A stretch of DNA of 64,000 bases from Nematopogon swammerdamellus (taxonomy: Eukaryota; Arthropoda; Insecta; Lepidoptera; Adelidae): contig OX336358.1 of assembly GCA_946902875.1 (NCBI GenBank), positions 16,237,694 to 16,301,693 on the forward strand. The letters are read 5' to 3'. Shown piece after piece: positions 22,408-32,702 of the stretch. The translations under genes and the position numbers were made by a program. Every line of letters begins with the position of its first letter. Position 1 is the stretch's first letter. The notes below the pieces were generated by a model. It was given only the letters and a program-made list of their open reading frames with translations, did not search any database and was not told the DNA's origin.

Positions 22408-25400
22408 TTAGAACTGGTTGAGGTTGAGACGCGTCCACCGTGAGGTAGTTGGATCGCGTTGCGACGCGTGAGCTCTCTGTTTGGGAGACTTAAGCATATT
22501 ATTGTATCGAGCTTCACGCAGACCATTGTTGAATGGAGTTTGGGATCTGTAACAAACAACATGAAAGAATGAGAAAAAAATAGTTACCAAGACGTAACTT
22601 TTAACATAGAAGATGATCAGAAAGCAGGATAATTTCATATCACTAGTGTTGTTAACCGACCGCTAAGCTCATTCCACAGCTTCGACAGTAGGGAGTTCCG
22701 CTGCTTTCAGACTACTGCACCGCTCCTGACCTGACGCTTCGCGTCGCACACTGTAATAATTTTGAAATCTAGCCGTACTAATGTCAAATATAATATTTGA
22801 GACAAATTGAATAATACGTCAATTACAGATTAGTAGTAGTAGTATTAGAAGAAGAATCATTCTGCACTCAAAGAAATATAATCTGTCAACACTGTTATTT
22901 AGGAGAAGTCCCGAAACATGACTCGCGCGCTCATCAATGCGCGCCACTGTTTCAGTAGGTACGAGTGTGTTATTATTAGTATATTAGAAAGTGACGGGTG
23001 TGCCACGCTGACGTAACAGAACAAGGAGAATGATCAGTTTATTTATTCTTTTTACCGTCTTCAAAGGATTGTTTAGGGTAAGTTTGAAATTCTTAGGACG
23101 TCAATATTTGTAATAAAAAGGCTGTTGTAATGTTCACTACGAAATCATGCAATTTACAAATATTTTTGTTTTTGTGTTGAGATTTAAAAATGTACCCACA
23201 TAATCATTTTTATATATTTCTATGACTAATAGTCTTTTACGTGCAGGTTTAATCTCCTGCCCCTATTTGCCCCACTCATAAATTTTTTTTTTATTATCAG
23301 GAGGAGGGCTCACTATGAAAATAAGGGCTGTGTTCGAGGTGTGGAAGTGGGGCCGAAATCAGCCAGGCAAAACGAGTCGAGAAGACACTAACAGAGACAT
23401 TTTGAATCGGTTCCTCATAGCATCGGACCCTCTGCTATCAAGCCAGTCCACCCGAACATCTAGACAAAGACACGCTCTACCTGCAGATACCATCAAGTTA
23501 TTAAAATCGGCAGATGCTGCTGATGCTACATAACACAAACTATGTTTGATAGTGATAACGAATAACGCAAATAAAATCATTTTAATATGCAGCTTCTTAC
23601 ATTTCATAATTTTCGAAAAAGTCATTTAAACATATTTTCATATGCAATATATATAAGTAATCAGTTTCTATTTTAATTTTTCCTTAATGGAGCCCTGTGC
23701 TTCCAGCTCACGAGTATTTCAGAAAAATCAGCGCAGTGTTTGATTGCAATGAACTATTAACAGTCAATCAGTCAGTCAGCGTGTAAGCGTGCACTGCTGG
23801 GCATACGCCTCTCCAATTTTCCTCCAGTCCTCCCGGTCTTCAGCGGTACAGAACCACTGCTTTCCGCCGACGTACTTGATGTCGTCGTCCCACCTAGCGG
23901 GTGGTCTTCCCACCTGGCGGGTGGTCTTCCCACACTCCGTTTTCCTGTCCACGGCTGCCAGTGTAGGACACGGTTACTCCAACGGTCGTCGTCTCTTCGG
24001 CTGACGTGCCCAACCCACTGCCACTTGAGCTTAGCCACCCGGTATCCAATATCGACTAGATGACACATAAATACGACCGGCAATACGTGGGCAATATAGA
24101 ATGGGGAGTTAAGTTCCGCTAGATTATGAAATTATTACAGTGTGCGTCTCGGGTCGCTCAGTCTAGTGCGGGCGGGCGAGACGGTGCCGTACCTACATTG
24201 TAGGTACTGTATGTAATGTGCTTTCGCTATAACACTACTTGAGCGTGCGCTGAGTCCGCACGGGGCGGGGGCGGGAGAGCTATGCAGAGTTTGTGAATGA
24301 GAGTCACTGTGTATCGCTCTGTCTGACCGCACACTTACCTCAAGCAGCTCGCCTCCTGGCTGGCGTAGAACAGCTTCCACGTGTTGAGACTGCACCGGGA
24401 CCACTGCGGCGAGGCTTGCTCCGTGCCGTCGGCGCTCATGATGTGCCTGCTGCGGGAGCGGTCCGGGCAGCCGGGCACCCCCGACACGCGGTTGTCGTCG
24501 CTCAGCCCGACCAGGTGCCCGAGCTCGTGCGCGAGCGTCGCCGCCGTGCGCGCGTCGCTCTCGTGCGTCGTCGACACGATCGCCGCCGCGTCCGCCTTGC
24601 GGCACACCTCGCCCGGCCGGGCGCGCCCCATTATCCTGAGATCCGTGCGCTTGCCGTCTCGGAAGTGCGGGTAGGATGTGTGCCTGCAGACGATATATCA
24701 CTTTATAACACGCAGAAATAGTCGGCTGACGCTCACCATTAGGTAGTACACTACACCAGTCTTTCCCAAAGTGGGCGATAAAGCCCCCTTGTGGGCGCTG
24801 GAGGCCTACAGGGGGATCCTTTTTCAAATGTCAGCACAGCAGTATCAATAAATAATAAATAACTAAATATAATAAATAAATAAATAAAAAAAAATCTGCT
24901 TGAAGAAGAACTTATAGAATTGACAACGAACGAGGAAATAATCAAATAAAAAATAGGTACCAAGAATTTTGGCTACAAAAGCCAATTCAAAGGTAAAGTA
25001 AAATTTTTGGGGGGCGCTAAAAATAATTGATTCTCAAGTGGGCGTTAGACGAAATAAGTTTGAGAACCTCTGCACTACATGTTCAATGACAATCTGGGAT
25101 CTTTCAAAAGGGCCGTGGAAGGCTCCTGTCCGGCCGGCATAGCATTCGCAATCCTCGTGCACGACAGAATGTCCATGGGCATCGTTGGCCATCTGCGAGT
25201 AGGAAGTAGCGCTTGCTATAAAACATCTAACAAAAATGAGTACTTAGATGGAGACTCACGCGAGCAGCACGGTGAGGTGATAGTCTGAGGCGGCGGCGCC
25301 GAGCCGGCGGCGGAGCCCGGCCGCATACTCGGTGAAGCCGTCGAAGGTCTGCTGGGCGTCGTCCCCGCGCACGATGCGGCGCTCCTCGTCCGCGCGCAAG

Positions 25401-28400
25401 TACGACACGCCGGCCAGCTGCATGTCTATGCCGAGCGGGAGGTACATCTGCAACCAGACATACGCGAACCTTCAAATATCTTCATCTAACTTCCTTTTCG
25501 TTCCGTGGAGTAGGTATGGAATCGTATGATGACGCTAGTGTCGCCGCCTGCCAGTGCGAAAGCTGTTATAAATTTCATACACGTTTGTCTGCCCTGCTGT
25601 CGTGCCGGTATCATCTAGTGCGCAATGGGCCTCTGGGAGATGAATAGAACGCAAAACTATAGAACTGTCGAGCATATTGGATAGTTTGGCAAAGAGGAAA
25701 TGAGCACTTACGGAATGAACGTTGTGCATGAGCTTGCGGCAGTATTGCTCTGCGCCGCGCGCCCGGCGCGTGGACTCGGCCAGCACGAGGTGTACCCGCA
25801 CGCGCACACCGCGCGGCGTCGCCAAGCCGTCCAAGTTCACCTGTAGCGATGATGATTGAGGCCGATCGCTGTGGACGCTCCGTTCCCTATTATTATCGCA
25901 CATGTTAGTGACTATACACACACTCACACTCATCACACGCCGTATCCCGACAATCGGGGTAAGCAGAGTAATTAGTGTTGTGCTGCAAGTACTCTTGTAA
26001 ATTACAGGACAACACCGACCACCACGTTTAGCAAAGTATTCGGACAAGATAAGACAAGATAACAAGATAATCAGGCAGCAAGTAAGGCACAAAGGTCTAC
26101 CTGCTGCTCGGTGACTCGGTGGACAGACCGCGCCAAGGTGAGAGGTTAGTGACTATACCATTTCGATATTCGTCACATCGTGACGATCTCAATCATGGAG
26201 GAGACAATATGTAGGTACAGAGATGCAGCTATAGTTATAATTTCAAGCAAAACTTGTGCCGCCAGTGCTTCGTAGTCCACCAGGGTTGGGATCGCTTCTT
26301 GGACGCGACTGATGTAACGTCACGCCCACTTTGTATCCAGATTCTGGATCTACTCCTCTTAGTCCCCTCCGCGATCTCATTACAATTGCCGGGGCGGCGT
26401 ACGTGTCGGCTAAAAGTAGGCACTCACGCGAGACAGTTGGCTCGGCCGCTCTTGAAGAAAGCTCGCCACGTGTTGACGCTGCACCGCGAGAGCCGGTGGC
26501 GCGTGTCCTGGCCGATGACGCCGGCCATGATGTACTTGTCGGAGGGCTCGGGGCAGCCGGGCGTGTCGCCCGCATAGTCGTCGTGCCGCATGCCCAGCAA
26601 GTGTCCCAACTCGTGCGCGAGCGTCTTCGGCACCACCTCGTCCGGCTGCTCGGTCGACACGACCGCCACGTTGTAGCCCACCGAGCACACGCCGTTCGTG
26701 TATGCCTTACCCGTCACCGCTCGGAGATCGGCTTGACCGAATTTCGGATACTTATGGCGCCTGAAAGAAGCATACGATGTATTATCGTGCCTGTGAAAGT
26801 TGTAAAATCCCCCTTTCACCAACTCCTGTTAAATCAACTGCGAGGTGAAGTGGCAGCTTCATTTTAGCCAGAGGTAGTGAAAAGAACCATTTGCCGGTGA
26901 TTGATGATGATCACATAAGGATTATGTGATATGATAACGCTTCCTTAGAATAAGTAAATCACAATCGTTCAAATGGTTACGTTCATTGGAATACCTACTT
27001 GGCCACCAAGAAGTCTTACTACATTCTTATGAATTCCACGTAGACTGTAGGTCCCTTCCCTTCCCTACTAGTTGGTGCCTAGGGTTAAAACCGTCCGGAT
27101 TGGTATCACGCACTGAATGAAAATAGAGTGTAACTGCTATGAAAATAATTTTAAATGTAGCCGGCACGGCCAAACATAAGCAATGACATGGCAACAAGAT
27201 CACCAAGGTGGTACCTATGTGCTGACATGGCGGGTGTATAGTACCTAGGTGGTGTAGTAGCAGACCAATGCCAGTTGTAGGAATGTACACTCACGTCATC
27301 AGAATAACGACATGGTGCGAGGACGCGGCCGTCTTGCGCGCGTAGTCGCCCAGGTTGCCGAGAGTGACGTCGATGGAGTTGGCGTCGACCACGCTGTGCT
27401 CGAGGCTCGCGCTCAGCTCCGTCACGCCCGCCAGCTGCACCGTCACTTCTAGCGGCCTGTAGTACTGAAAAGTTATGTTCCTCTTTGAATATCACAAATG
27501 TAATACGTTCGTGTGGAACTGTTCGACTGCATTGGCCCCTTTTGCGATGACAGAATGCGACAGAGGACCGATTTTGAGAAACGATGGGTTATCGAAAGCC
27601 CAATGTCAACAACTAATGGGTGTTCAGTTTATCTGCGACGAGTGCTGGGCCGATAGGCTGGATGTCAGGGAATAAGTAATAGGTACCTGTAGAACTGTAG
27701 AACACACTGAGTGACCCTACAAATCCCAACAAATAGTCATGACTCATGCATGATACCTACCTTGCTAAGCGTGATGTCGCGTTTCGAGCAACGTAGGTAA
27801 CTCGGCAGTACCTACTACCTACTCATACTAATTATCATAAAAAACAAGAGAATCTTAAAGATAGACCTCCCTATCTTTAAGATTCTCCTGTCTCCTCCTC
27901 CTCCAGTAGACACTAACATATGTAAGTACTTACCGAATTGACAACACCTATCATTTCCATGAAGTGTTCGCGCACGTTCCTTCTCGCAACGAGCAGGTGC
28001 TTCAGCGTGCCCTGGTCGATCAGCAGCTGCACCTTGACGACAGTACCCCCGCGCGCCGCGTACCCCGCGCCACCAGCTGCGGCACTCATGTCCGACTGCG
28101 AGATGGGAGTGCGCGCCCTCGCAGGCGGCGTGGGCGACCACGTTGGAAACATCGCTCGAGATCGAAGGTTTCTCTCTTGATGTTGATGCAGTTGGAATTG
28201 TTTGGTCGGTTGATTCCTGTAATCGTTTTAATAATATTAGTGAGATGCGTAGGTATGTATATACTAGTCGCACTCGCTTCTCTCCTAGAGCCTGGGCACT
28301 TGGGGCCGTTGTTTAGAAGTTGTCCCGTCGATACATTCATTGCTGCTTCCTAGGGAGGGTTCCACTCCACTCCACCCAAGCTACGTTCCAAGTCATACTT

Positions 28401-31400
28401 ACATAGTCTTCAAAAGTGCAATAAGATTATATGCTACATTTTTGGTCGGTTACTCTCGAAAGCGTCAATCCTCTTTTCTTCATGCTGACATACTACTTTT
28501 TGCAGATGATATGAAAATCATGATGGAGATAAAAACACCATCTGATAATGATCTTCTTCAAGATGATTTGAACCGCTTTGAACACTATTGCATTGTTAAT
28601 CGGCTTGATCTGAACGTATCCAAGTGTGAACTCATATCATTTACAAGGAATCGTAAAACTATAGACACAAAATACAGTTTGATGGGTCAACAATTGAAAA
28701 GAGTTACTGCTGTAAAAGACCTAGGTGTCGTGCTCGACTCGAAACTGTTATTCGATTCACACATTGACCACATTGTTAAAAAAGCGAGCAGGGCACTCGG
28801 TTTTATACTAAGAATCTCTCGAAATTTTAAAAATCCGAATTCATTGCGAACCCTTTACTGTACGTATGTCCGCAGTCACCTTGAATATGCCTCTCAAGCA
28901 GTGGCGGCTGGCCCTTAAGTGCGCTCGTGCGCCGCACTACCACAAAATATAGCGCCTTCACCCGAAAGAAATAAATCAATTAAAATATTAAACATTCTCC
29001 ATGATTGTCACCGATCGAAGTAAAAATATCAAACTGAATTCGTTCCTATTTCCTAGACAACAAGGCACGATGTTGCTGTACGTAATACGTACTACATACG
29101 ACGTATCGCCGCCGAGCTCGTCGCCGAGCTCGCCGCCGAGTGCATTACAAAACACCGCGAACGTCTACTATGAGAAAATGTCAAACGCCGCTGCCCCGCC
29201 GCGTGAAACAAAACACTCTTCATACGATTATGTGTGGAACAAGGTTGCATTCTGCGTGTGACACACGACGGAAAAAGAAGGACAGTATATTGTGGAAAGA
29301 CGCGCGTGCGACACGTCGTGGGCGATTCGTTCTGCTTGTGAGTCCGTCTGCCTAGAGTCAGCGCGCTGCGCTGTCATGTGATGATGTCACATACCCGTTA
29401 GCGCGCGAATATTTAAAATGGAATATGGTTAGGTTTTGTGCTTTCTGTCGCGTGATACTGTGAATTAAGTGGTGCCGATATTTGCCTAAGCGTTGGATAA
29501 AGGTAAGGCTTTACAATCAGGTGATCCCGGGTTCAATTCCTACTTTTCAAATGCTTTAATTTTTATATACTTTTTGAAGTTTTTTGGAACATTACTACTG
29601 TTTTCTTTTTGAAAGCTGCAGTAGTGTTGTGGTCTATGGGTGTGTTCATAAAGGTACTAAAAATGAGTTAAAAAACTTGTTTGGATTTTTTTTTCTTGTT
29701 TTTTTGCAACGTGTGTGTCTTAAGTGTCTTAAGAATATTCATGCTAGGTACGCAGGCGTTTAAAAAATTCGTAAGTCCCGATCTTAAAATAACATGACGG
29801 GAATGTGTTGGGAAATTTGGTATTTAAGTACCTAGGTAGGTACTTAGCGCACTGCCGGTCACGTAAGTCACCAGCCGCCACTGCTCTCAAGTGTGGAATC
29901 CGAGATATTCAACCTATAAGATTAGACTAGACCGTGTCCAAAAAAGGTTGCTCAAATTTCTCAATTTCCGGACAAACGTTGGGTTCCCTAACACTGAAAT
30001 GGCATGCCATTTCCATAAGTTGCTTCCTCTAGACAGTAGGCGAGAAATGCTTGACATTACCTTACTACTGAAAATAAGCAGTGGATCCATCGATTGCCCG
30101 GAACTTTTGGGTCACATTAATCTACTTGTGCCGAGACTTGCGACGAGGAGTAACGCAATAATACACCTCCCCCTTGCCCATTCCAATTATAAACAGAATT
30201 CATTTTTCTGGCGTGCTGGTAAGTTATTCAACGACATAAGCGACGATGTTGATTTGTTTTGCACGAGCCCTAGTGTACTTAAGAATAAATTTAGACGTGC
30301 TTTCGACTCAACTTAACGTTTTAGATTTATGTTAGTTTTTTTTAAGTATTAATTTGTGTAAGAAATGCCCATTTAAATGTCTGTTGTCTTCATTATCTGT
30401 GTTAAATTTTCGCTTTTTTTCTCTCTAAATTTGAACCTAAATGTGTAAACTTGTAATTGGTGTCCTGTAGTTATAATTGTATGTTTATTCAATATGTATC
30501 TGCACTGTAAGTTTACCGAAATAAATAAAATAAAAAAAAAAAATAAATAAAGCTGTCAGGTAGGACCACCGAACAGCGATCGGCGACCGTCTATCCCCGG
30601 CTGCCGATCTATTCAGCGTCTTTCTTACTCTGTGGGCAGGACCTATTGGTTGGACGCACAAATGGGAGAAGGAACCAACCTGAGGCAATGCTCCCTTCCG
30701 TTGTGGAAGTATTTGGCGACGATGGCGCGGCTGCAGTGTGACCAGACGTCGCTGCGGGCGGAGTCCATGATGCAGCCGGAGGGCGGGCAGGAGGCTCGGC
30801 AGGCGGGCCGATCGCCGTCGTCCGCCATGCCGAGGTTGTGGCCCAGCTCGTGTGCGACCGCGCCGCCCGCCACCGCCGCGTCGTCGCTCGCCGACACCAC
30901 GCCGCACGAAAACTCGCGCGAGCACACAGCGTCCACGTAGCCGAGTCCCACCACGCCGCTCTTGAACATCCGTTTCCTGCAAGCAACACACCTTTTCTTA
31001 GCGCATTTTTCTTATGAAAACCAGCATGGGTGGCCGTGCCGAGGACCAATGGTGCAGTCAACAGAGCCAAAATCACCTTTTCCCGCAAAGCCACGCTCAG
31101 TGAGGTGCCATGTCAGTAAATTTGCGGACTAGTTACTGCTGGGCTGTCTAGCCCGTTGATACGACGTTTCAAGACCCCTAGCTAGATTACTTTATTATTA
31201 TATTTTGTTATAGGTTATAGGGCATCCCACTAGAAAATTGATTTTCTTTGGAGTGCTCGCCCGTACGAAGCGATCGCAGGCGGCAGCAGGCAGGACCCAC
31301 CGAACAACACAAACGTGTAAGGTGCTCACGTGAGTAGGTGGGCGGCGTCGTGGGGTGTGGCCTCGTGGAGCCGCTTCTTGTACTTGGCGAACTGTCTCAG

Positions 31401-32560
31401 CGTGGCGTGCACGTCCCCGGAGACGGCGACCTCGTCCCCAGAGCTCCACACTACCACGTCCACCAGCGTCACCTCGATGTTGAGCGGCGAGTATACCTGC
31501 AATTCATACAGTTCACCCTTTAATAATTTTACGATTTTCATATAAAGGTTATTAAATGTATGGGTGGCTAAGCTCGAGTGGCAGTGGACTGGGCACGTTA
31601 GCCGGCGAGGCGACTACCTACCCTTGGAGTAACCGCGTCCTACACTCGCGACCGTGTACAGGGAACAGAGTGTGAAGCCCGCCCGCCAGGTGGGACGACG
31701 CCATCAACTAGGTCGGCGGAAAGCAGTGTTTCCGTATGGCTCAAGGCCGGGAGGACTGCAGGAATACACGCTGGCCGACTGACTGACACAGACTATTGTA
31801 AGTGTTAACTGACCTTGCGTACGCGATCGGCGACGTTGCGGCAGTAGGTGTGTAGAGAGGTGAGGTTGCCGCTGTGGTGTCGGTACATGCTGTGGTCCGC
31901 CACCAGCACCAGTTCCACGTACACCGGCTCCGGGCGCTGCCAGCCAGTCTGCAACACAACACACATTCTACATTACACACCTTTCGGATCGTTATAATAG
32001 TACGCATGGGTTAGTTCGTAGATGGACGGACACCATCTCAGAATGAACTTTTATTAGGATGCGTACGATAGGCTCCGTTGTCCTGTAATTGTGAAACAAT
32101 AAGATACGACTTATTGTGACTTTTTCCTCTTCGTTTGTTCTCAAGTCAAGACTGACTTTAAGAACTTCTTTGAAAATTTGTCCCCCGAGCATTATTTTGC
32201 GTGTCAGCGGGCTCAAGTATCGTAGAGAGTATTATTGAGGGTATGTACTTACAAAACGCGTAGATGGAGTGATGTATCTCTTGTGACTGACTGCATGCGG
32301 GCTCAGCCTCTCCGAGCACTGCCCGATCGAGTCACTCTCGGGAGGAACTGCAATGCGAATAAAGGGGCTGTCAGTTTCCTCTCTCGGCGGACTATCCTTC
32401 GCTAGGATAAATCCAAATGCAGACAGAAGATATGAGAATAAAGCGAGGGTAGGTAAGTAGGTAGGTACTCACTAATTCCCCTCCCTTCAGCAAACTCGCT
32501 AGAGAGAAGAGTTGCAACTGTGAAGCACACAGCATATTGCCACCGACACATGCTCGTCAT
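22408..32560 (-). CDS. Secreted protein with three tandem M12B metalloprotease modules (12 exons)
   Basis: Exons, 5' to 3': 32473-32560, 32253-32347, 31814-31948, 31330-31496, 30680-30976, 27934-28216, 27295-27464, 26428-26760, 25712-25868, 25260-25447, 24339-24683, 22408-22546. All joins keep frame, giving 2,397 nt (798 aa plus stop). Exon 1 starts at ATG 32560 and encodes a signal peptide-like stretch (WQYAVCFTVATLLSS). Three modules of ~190 aa follow, each with an opening strand (VYVELVLVADHSMY in the first), a HELGH helix, a Met-turn (CIMDS, YIMAG, HIMSA) and a closing Cys-x-Trp/Tyr segment. Zinc sites are HELGHNLGMADD (204-215), HELGHLLGMRHDD (461-473) and HELGHLVGLSDD (690-701), so only the middle one has three His. 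No prodomain, disintegrin or TSP1 repeat was seen. A basic 45-aa tail ends the protein. The weakest join is the exon 9 acceptor at 25869, which has a poor pyrimidine tract; if it is wrong, module 3 could be a separate gene. Confidence 0.8.
23315..23533 (+). CDS. Candidate small protein, 72 aa, unidentified
   Basis: ATG at 23315 lies 15 bp after a good acceptor (TTATTATCAG|GAGGAGG), and an AATAAA occurs at ~23571, 38 bp after the stop, so the frame looks like a terminal exon. An upstream candidate first exon at 23031-23078 (MISLFILFTVFKGLFR, donor AGG|GTAAGT) resembles a signal peptide, but its phase does not match this frame; joining them reaches a stop at once. I therefore call only the ATG frame here. 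The product is polar, with basic pairs and no recognised domain. It lies antisense inside the last intron of the M12B gene. Confidence 0.3.
   Translation: MKIRAVFEVWKWGRNQPGKTSREDTNRDILNRFLIASDPLLSSQSTRTSRQRHALPADTIKLLKSADAADAT
23770..24085 (-). repeat. RTE-like retrotransposon C-terminal fragment
   Basis: Minus-strand frame contains RVAKLKWQWVGHVSRRDDDR and then WQPWTGKRSVGRPPARWED, the conserved C-terminal tip of RTE-type endonuclease-reverse transcriptase proteins. It is 5'-truncated, with a duplication of the 'cacctagcgggtggtcttcc' part. It lies in the last intron of the M12B gene. Confidence 0.75.
24757..25072. mobile_element. hAT-type MITE
   Basis: 316 bp with termini CAGTCTTTCCCAAA and TTTGAGAACCTCTG (imperfect inverted repeats of the CAGNGGTTCTCAAA hAT class). 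The flanks CACTACAC (24749-24756) and CACTACAT (25073-25080) form an 8-bp target duplication with one mismatch. No transposase. It lies in intron 10 of the M12B gene. Confidence 0.7.
25079..25225 (+). repeat. CR1/Jockey-like 3' tip
   Basis: The segment 'aatgtccatgggcatcgttg' and its surroundings match the last ~130 bp of the CR1-like family at 10430-10560 and 43870-44000. Only the extreme 3' end is present, as expected from target-primed reverse transcription with early termination. Confidence 0.7.
25905..26160 (-). repeat. Interspersed repeat family B in intron 8
   Basis: Contains 'tatcccgacaatcggggtaa', then a GTTGTGCTGCAA / GACAACACCGACCACCACG segment. The same strings recur, inverted, at 35680-35880 and 57900-58080, and partially at 39480-39530 and 51825-51850. 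At the two large sites family A sequence is directly joined to family B, so A and B may be parts of one long element. Confidence 0.6.
26428..28216 (-). other. M12B module 2 (exons 6-8), complete zinc site
   Basis: Exon 27934-28216 fuses a Pro/Ser/Arg-rich linker to the first strand (TVVKVQLLIDQGTLKHLL). Exon 27295-27464 and exon 26428-26760 complete the fold. HELGHLLGMRHDD at 461-473 provides His461, Glu462, His465 and His471, so this is the module expected to be catalytic. The Met-turn is DKYIMAG, and the closing segment is RLSRCSVNTWRAFF. Confidence 0.8.
27025..27290 (-). repeat. Interspersed repeat family A, diverged minus copy
   Basis: Minus-strand similarity to the middle of the family A repeat, with heavy divergence. 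Lies in intron 7 of the M12B gene, just outside exon 27295-27464. Confidence 0.4.
28440..30540 (+). pseudogene. Non-LTR reverse transcriptase C-terminal half, split by a hAT element
   Basis: Frames 28500-28898 and 29892-30316 together encode the thumb and C-terminal region of a CR1/Jockey-group RT: NVSKCELISFTRN, TAVKDLGVVLDSKLLFDSHI, then LYCTYVRSHLEYASQ, resuming as VWNPRYSTYKIRLDRVQKRL after the insertion. The frame ends at TAA 30316 and a 3' UTR runs to an A-rich tail with AATAAA near 30520-30550. Upstream, the YADD-type box is shifted out of frame (ttttgcagatgatatg at ~28497). It differs in sequence from the abundant family at 41 kb. Inserted in intron 5 of the M12B gene on the opposite strand. 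Confidence 0.8.
28899..29883. mobile_element. hAT-type non-autonomous element inserted in an RT gene
   Basis: 985 bp with CAGTGGCGGCTGG and CCAGCCGCCACTG termini, perfect complements. It is flanked by the perfect 8-bp duplication CTCTCAAG (28891-28898 and 29884-29891). No transposase is encoded. At ~29483-29552 it carries a tRNA-like stretch ('tgcctaagcgttgg' and then 'gggttcaattcc', resembling A and B boxes). Confidence 0.9.
30680..31948 (-). other. M12B module 1 (exons 3-5), His-to-Asp zinc site
   Basis: Exons 31814-31948 (phase 0 in, 0 out), 31330-31496 (0 in, 2 out) and 30680-30976 (2 in, 2 out). The active-site helix is HELGHNLGM at residues 204-212 with Glu205 present. The third ligand position (214) is Asp instead of His. 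The Met-turn reads SGCIMDS, and the closing segment is WSHCSRAIVAKYF. Four extra Cys around the site (VCSREFSC, ACRASC) suggest disulfides. The intron after it (28217-30679) holds an RT fragment split by a hAT element. Confidence 0.75.
31555..31790 (+). repeat. RTE-like 3' fragment in intron 3
   Basis: 'ggctaagctcgagtggcagt' and following 'ggactgggcacgtt' correspond to the LKWQWAGH-coding tip of RTE elements, ending near 'gaggactgcagg'. Frameshifted; it lies between exons 3 and 4 of the M12B gene. Confidence 0.6.
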
Positions 32561-32587
32561 TTTAGAATTATCGATACAGTAACCGGA

Positions 32588-32612
32588 GGGGGGGGGGGGG
32601 GGGGGGGGGGGG
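32588..32612. repeat. Poly(G)25 / poly(C)25 tract in the 5' UTR
   Basis: An uninterrupted run of 25 G on the plus strand, which is C25 in the predicted M12B mRNA, 28 nt upstream of the ATG. Such long G/C homopolymers are rare. The exact length may be affected by sequencing error. Confidence 0.9.
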
Positions 32613-32667
32613 CGTGAACGAAACTACTTAAAGTTTAACGTTCGCGAGTCCCGGAGGACGAGAAGCC

Positions 32668-32702
32668 ACTGAACGCTCGTCTGGAACACTTTCGCTTAAA
32701 TA
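32668..32702 (-). promoter_or_regulatory. TATA box and initiator of the M12B gene
   Basis: On the minus strand TATTTAAG (32702-32695) lies about 32 bp upstream of TCAGT (32672-32668), the arthropod initiator consensus, with the A at 32670. The spacing is the usual one for TATA/Inr promoters. The implied 5' UTR is about 110 nt. Confidence 0.6.

Larger units (their letters stand above)
24339..25868 (-). other. M12B module 3 (exons 9-11), His-to-Asp zinc site
   Basis: Exons 25712-25868, 25260-25447 and 24339-24683, with the same intra-module phases (0, then 2) as modules 1 and 2. The site is HELGHLVGLSDD at 690-701: Glu691 is present and Asp700 takes the third ligand position. The Met-turn is RHIMSAD, the closing segment WSRCSLNTWKLFY. 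The exon ends in phase 2 at a strong donor (AG|GTAAGT) that matches the final exon at 22546. Confidence 0.75.

Noticed and set aside
26235..26423. Extra linker exon between M12B modules 2 and 3
   Set aside because: The acceptors tested leave introns of about 12-54 bp, and no donor gives the needed phase without weak sites; direct splicing to 25868 works.
29480..29555. tRNA gene
   Set aside because: A- and B-box-like strings are present, but I cannot draw a full cloverleaf and it lies inside a hAT element.
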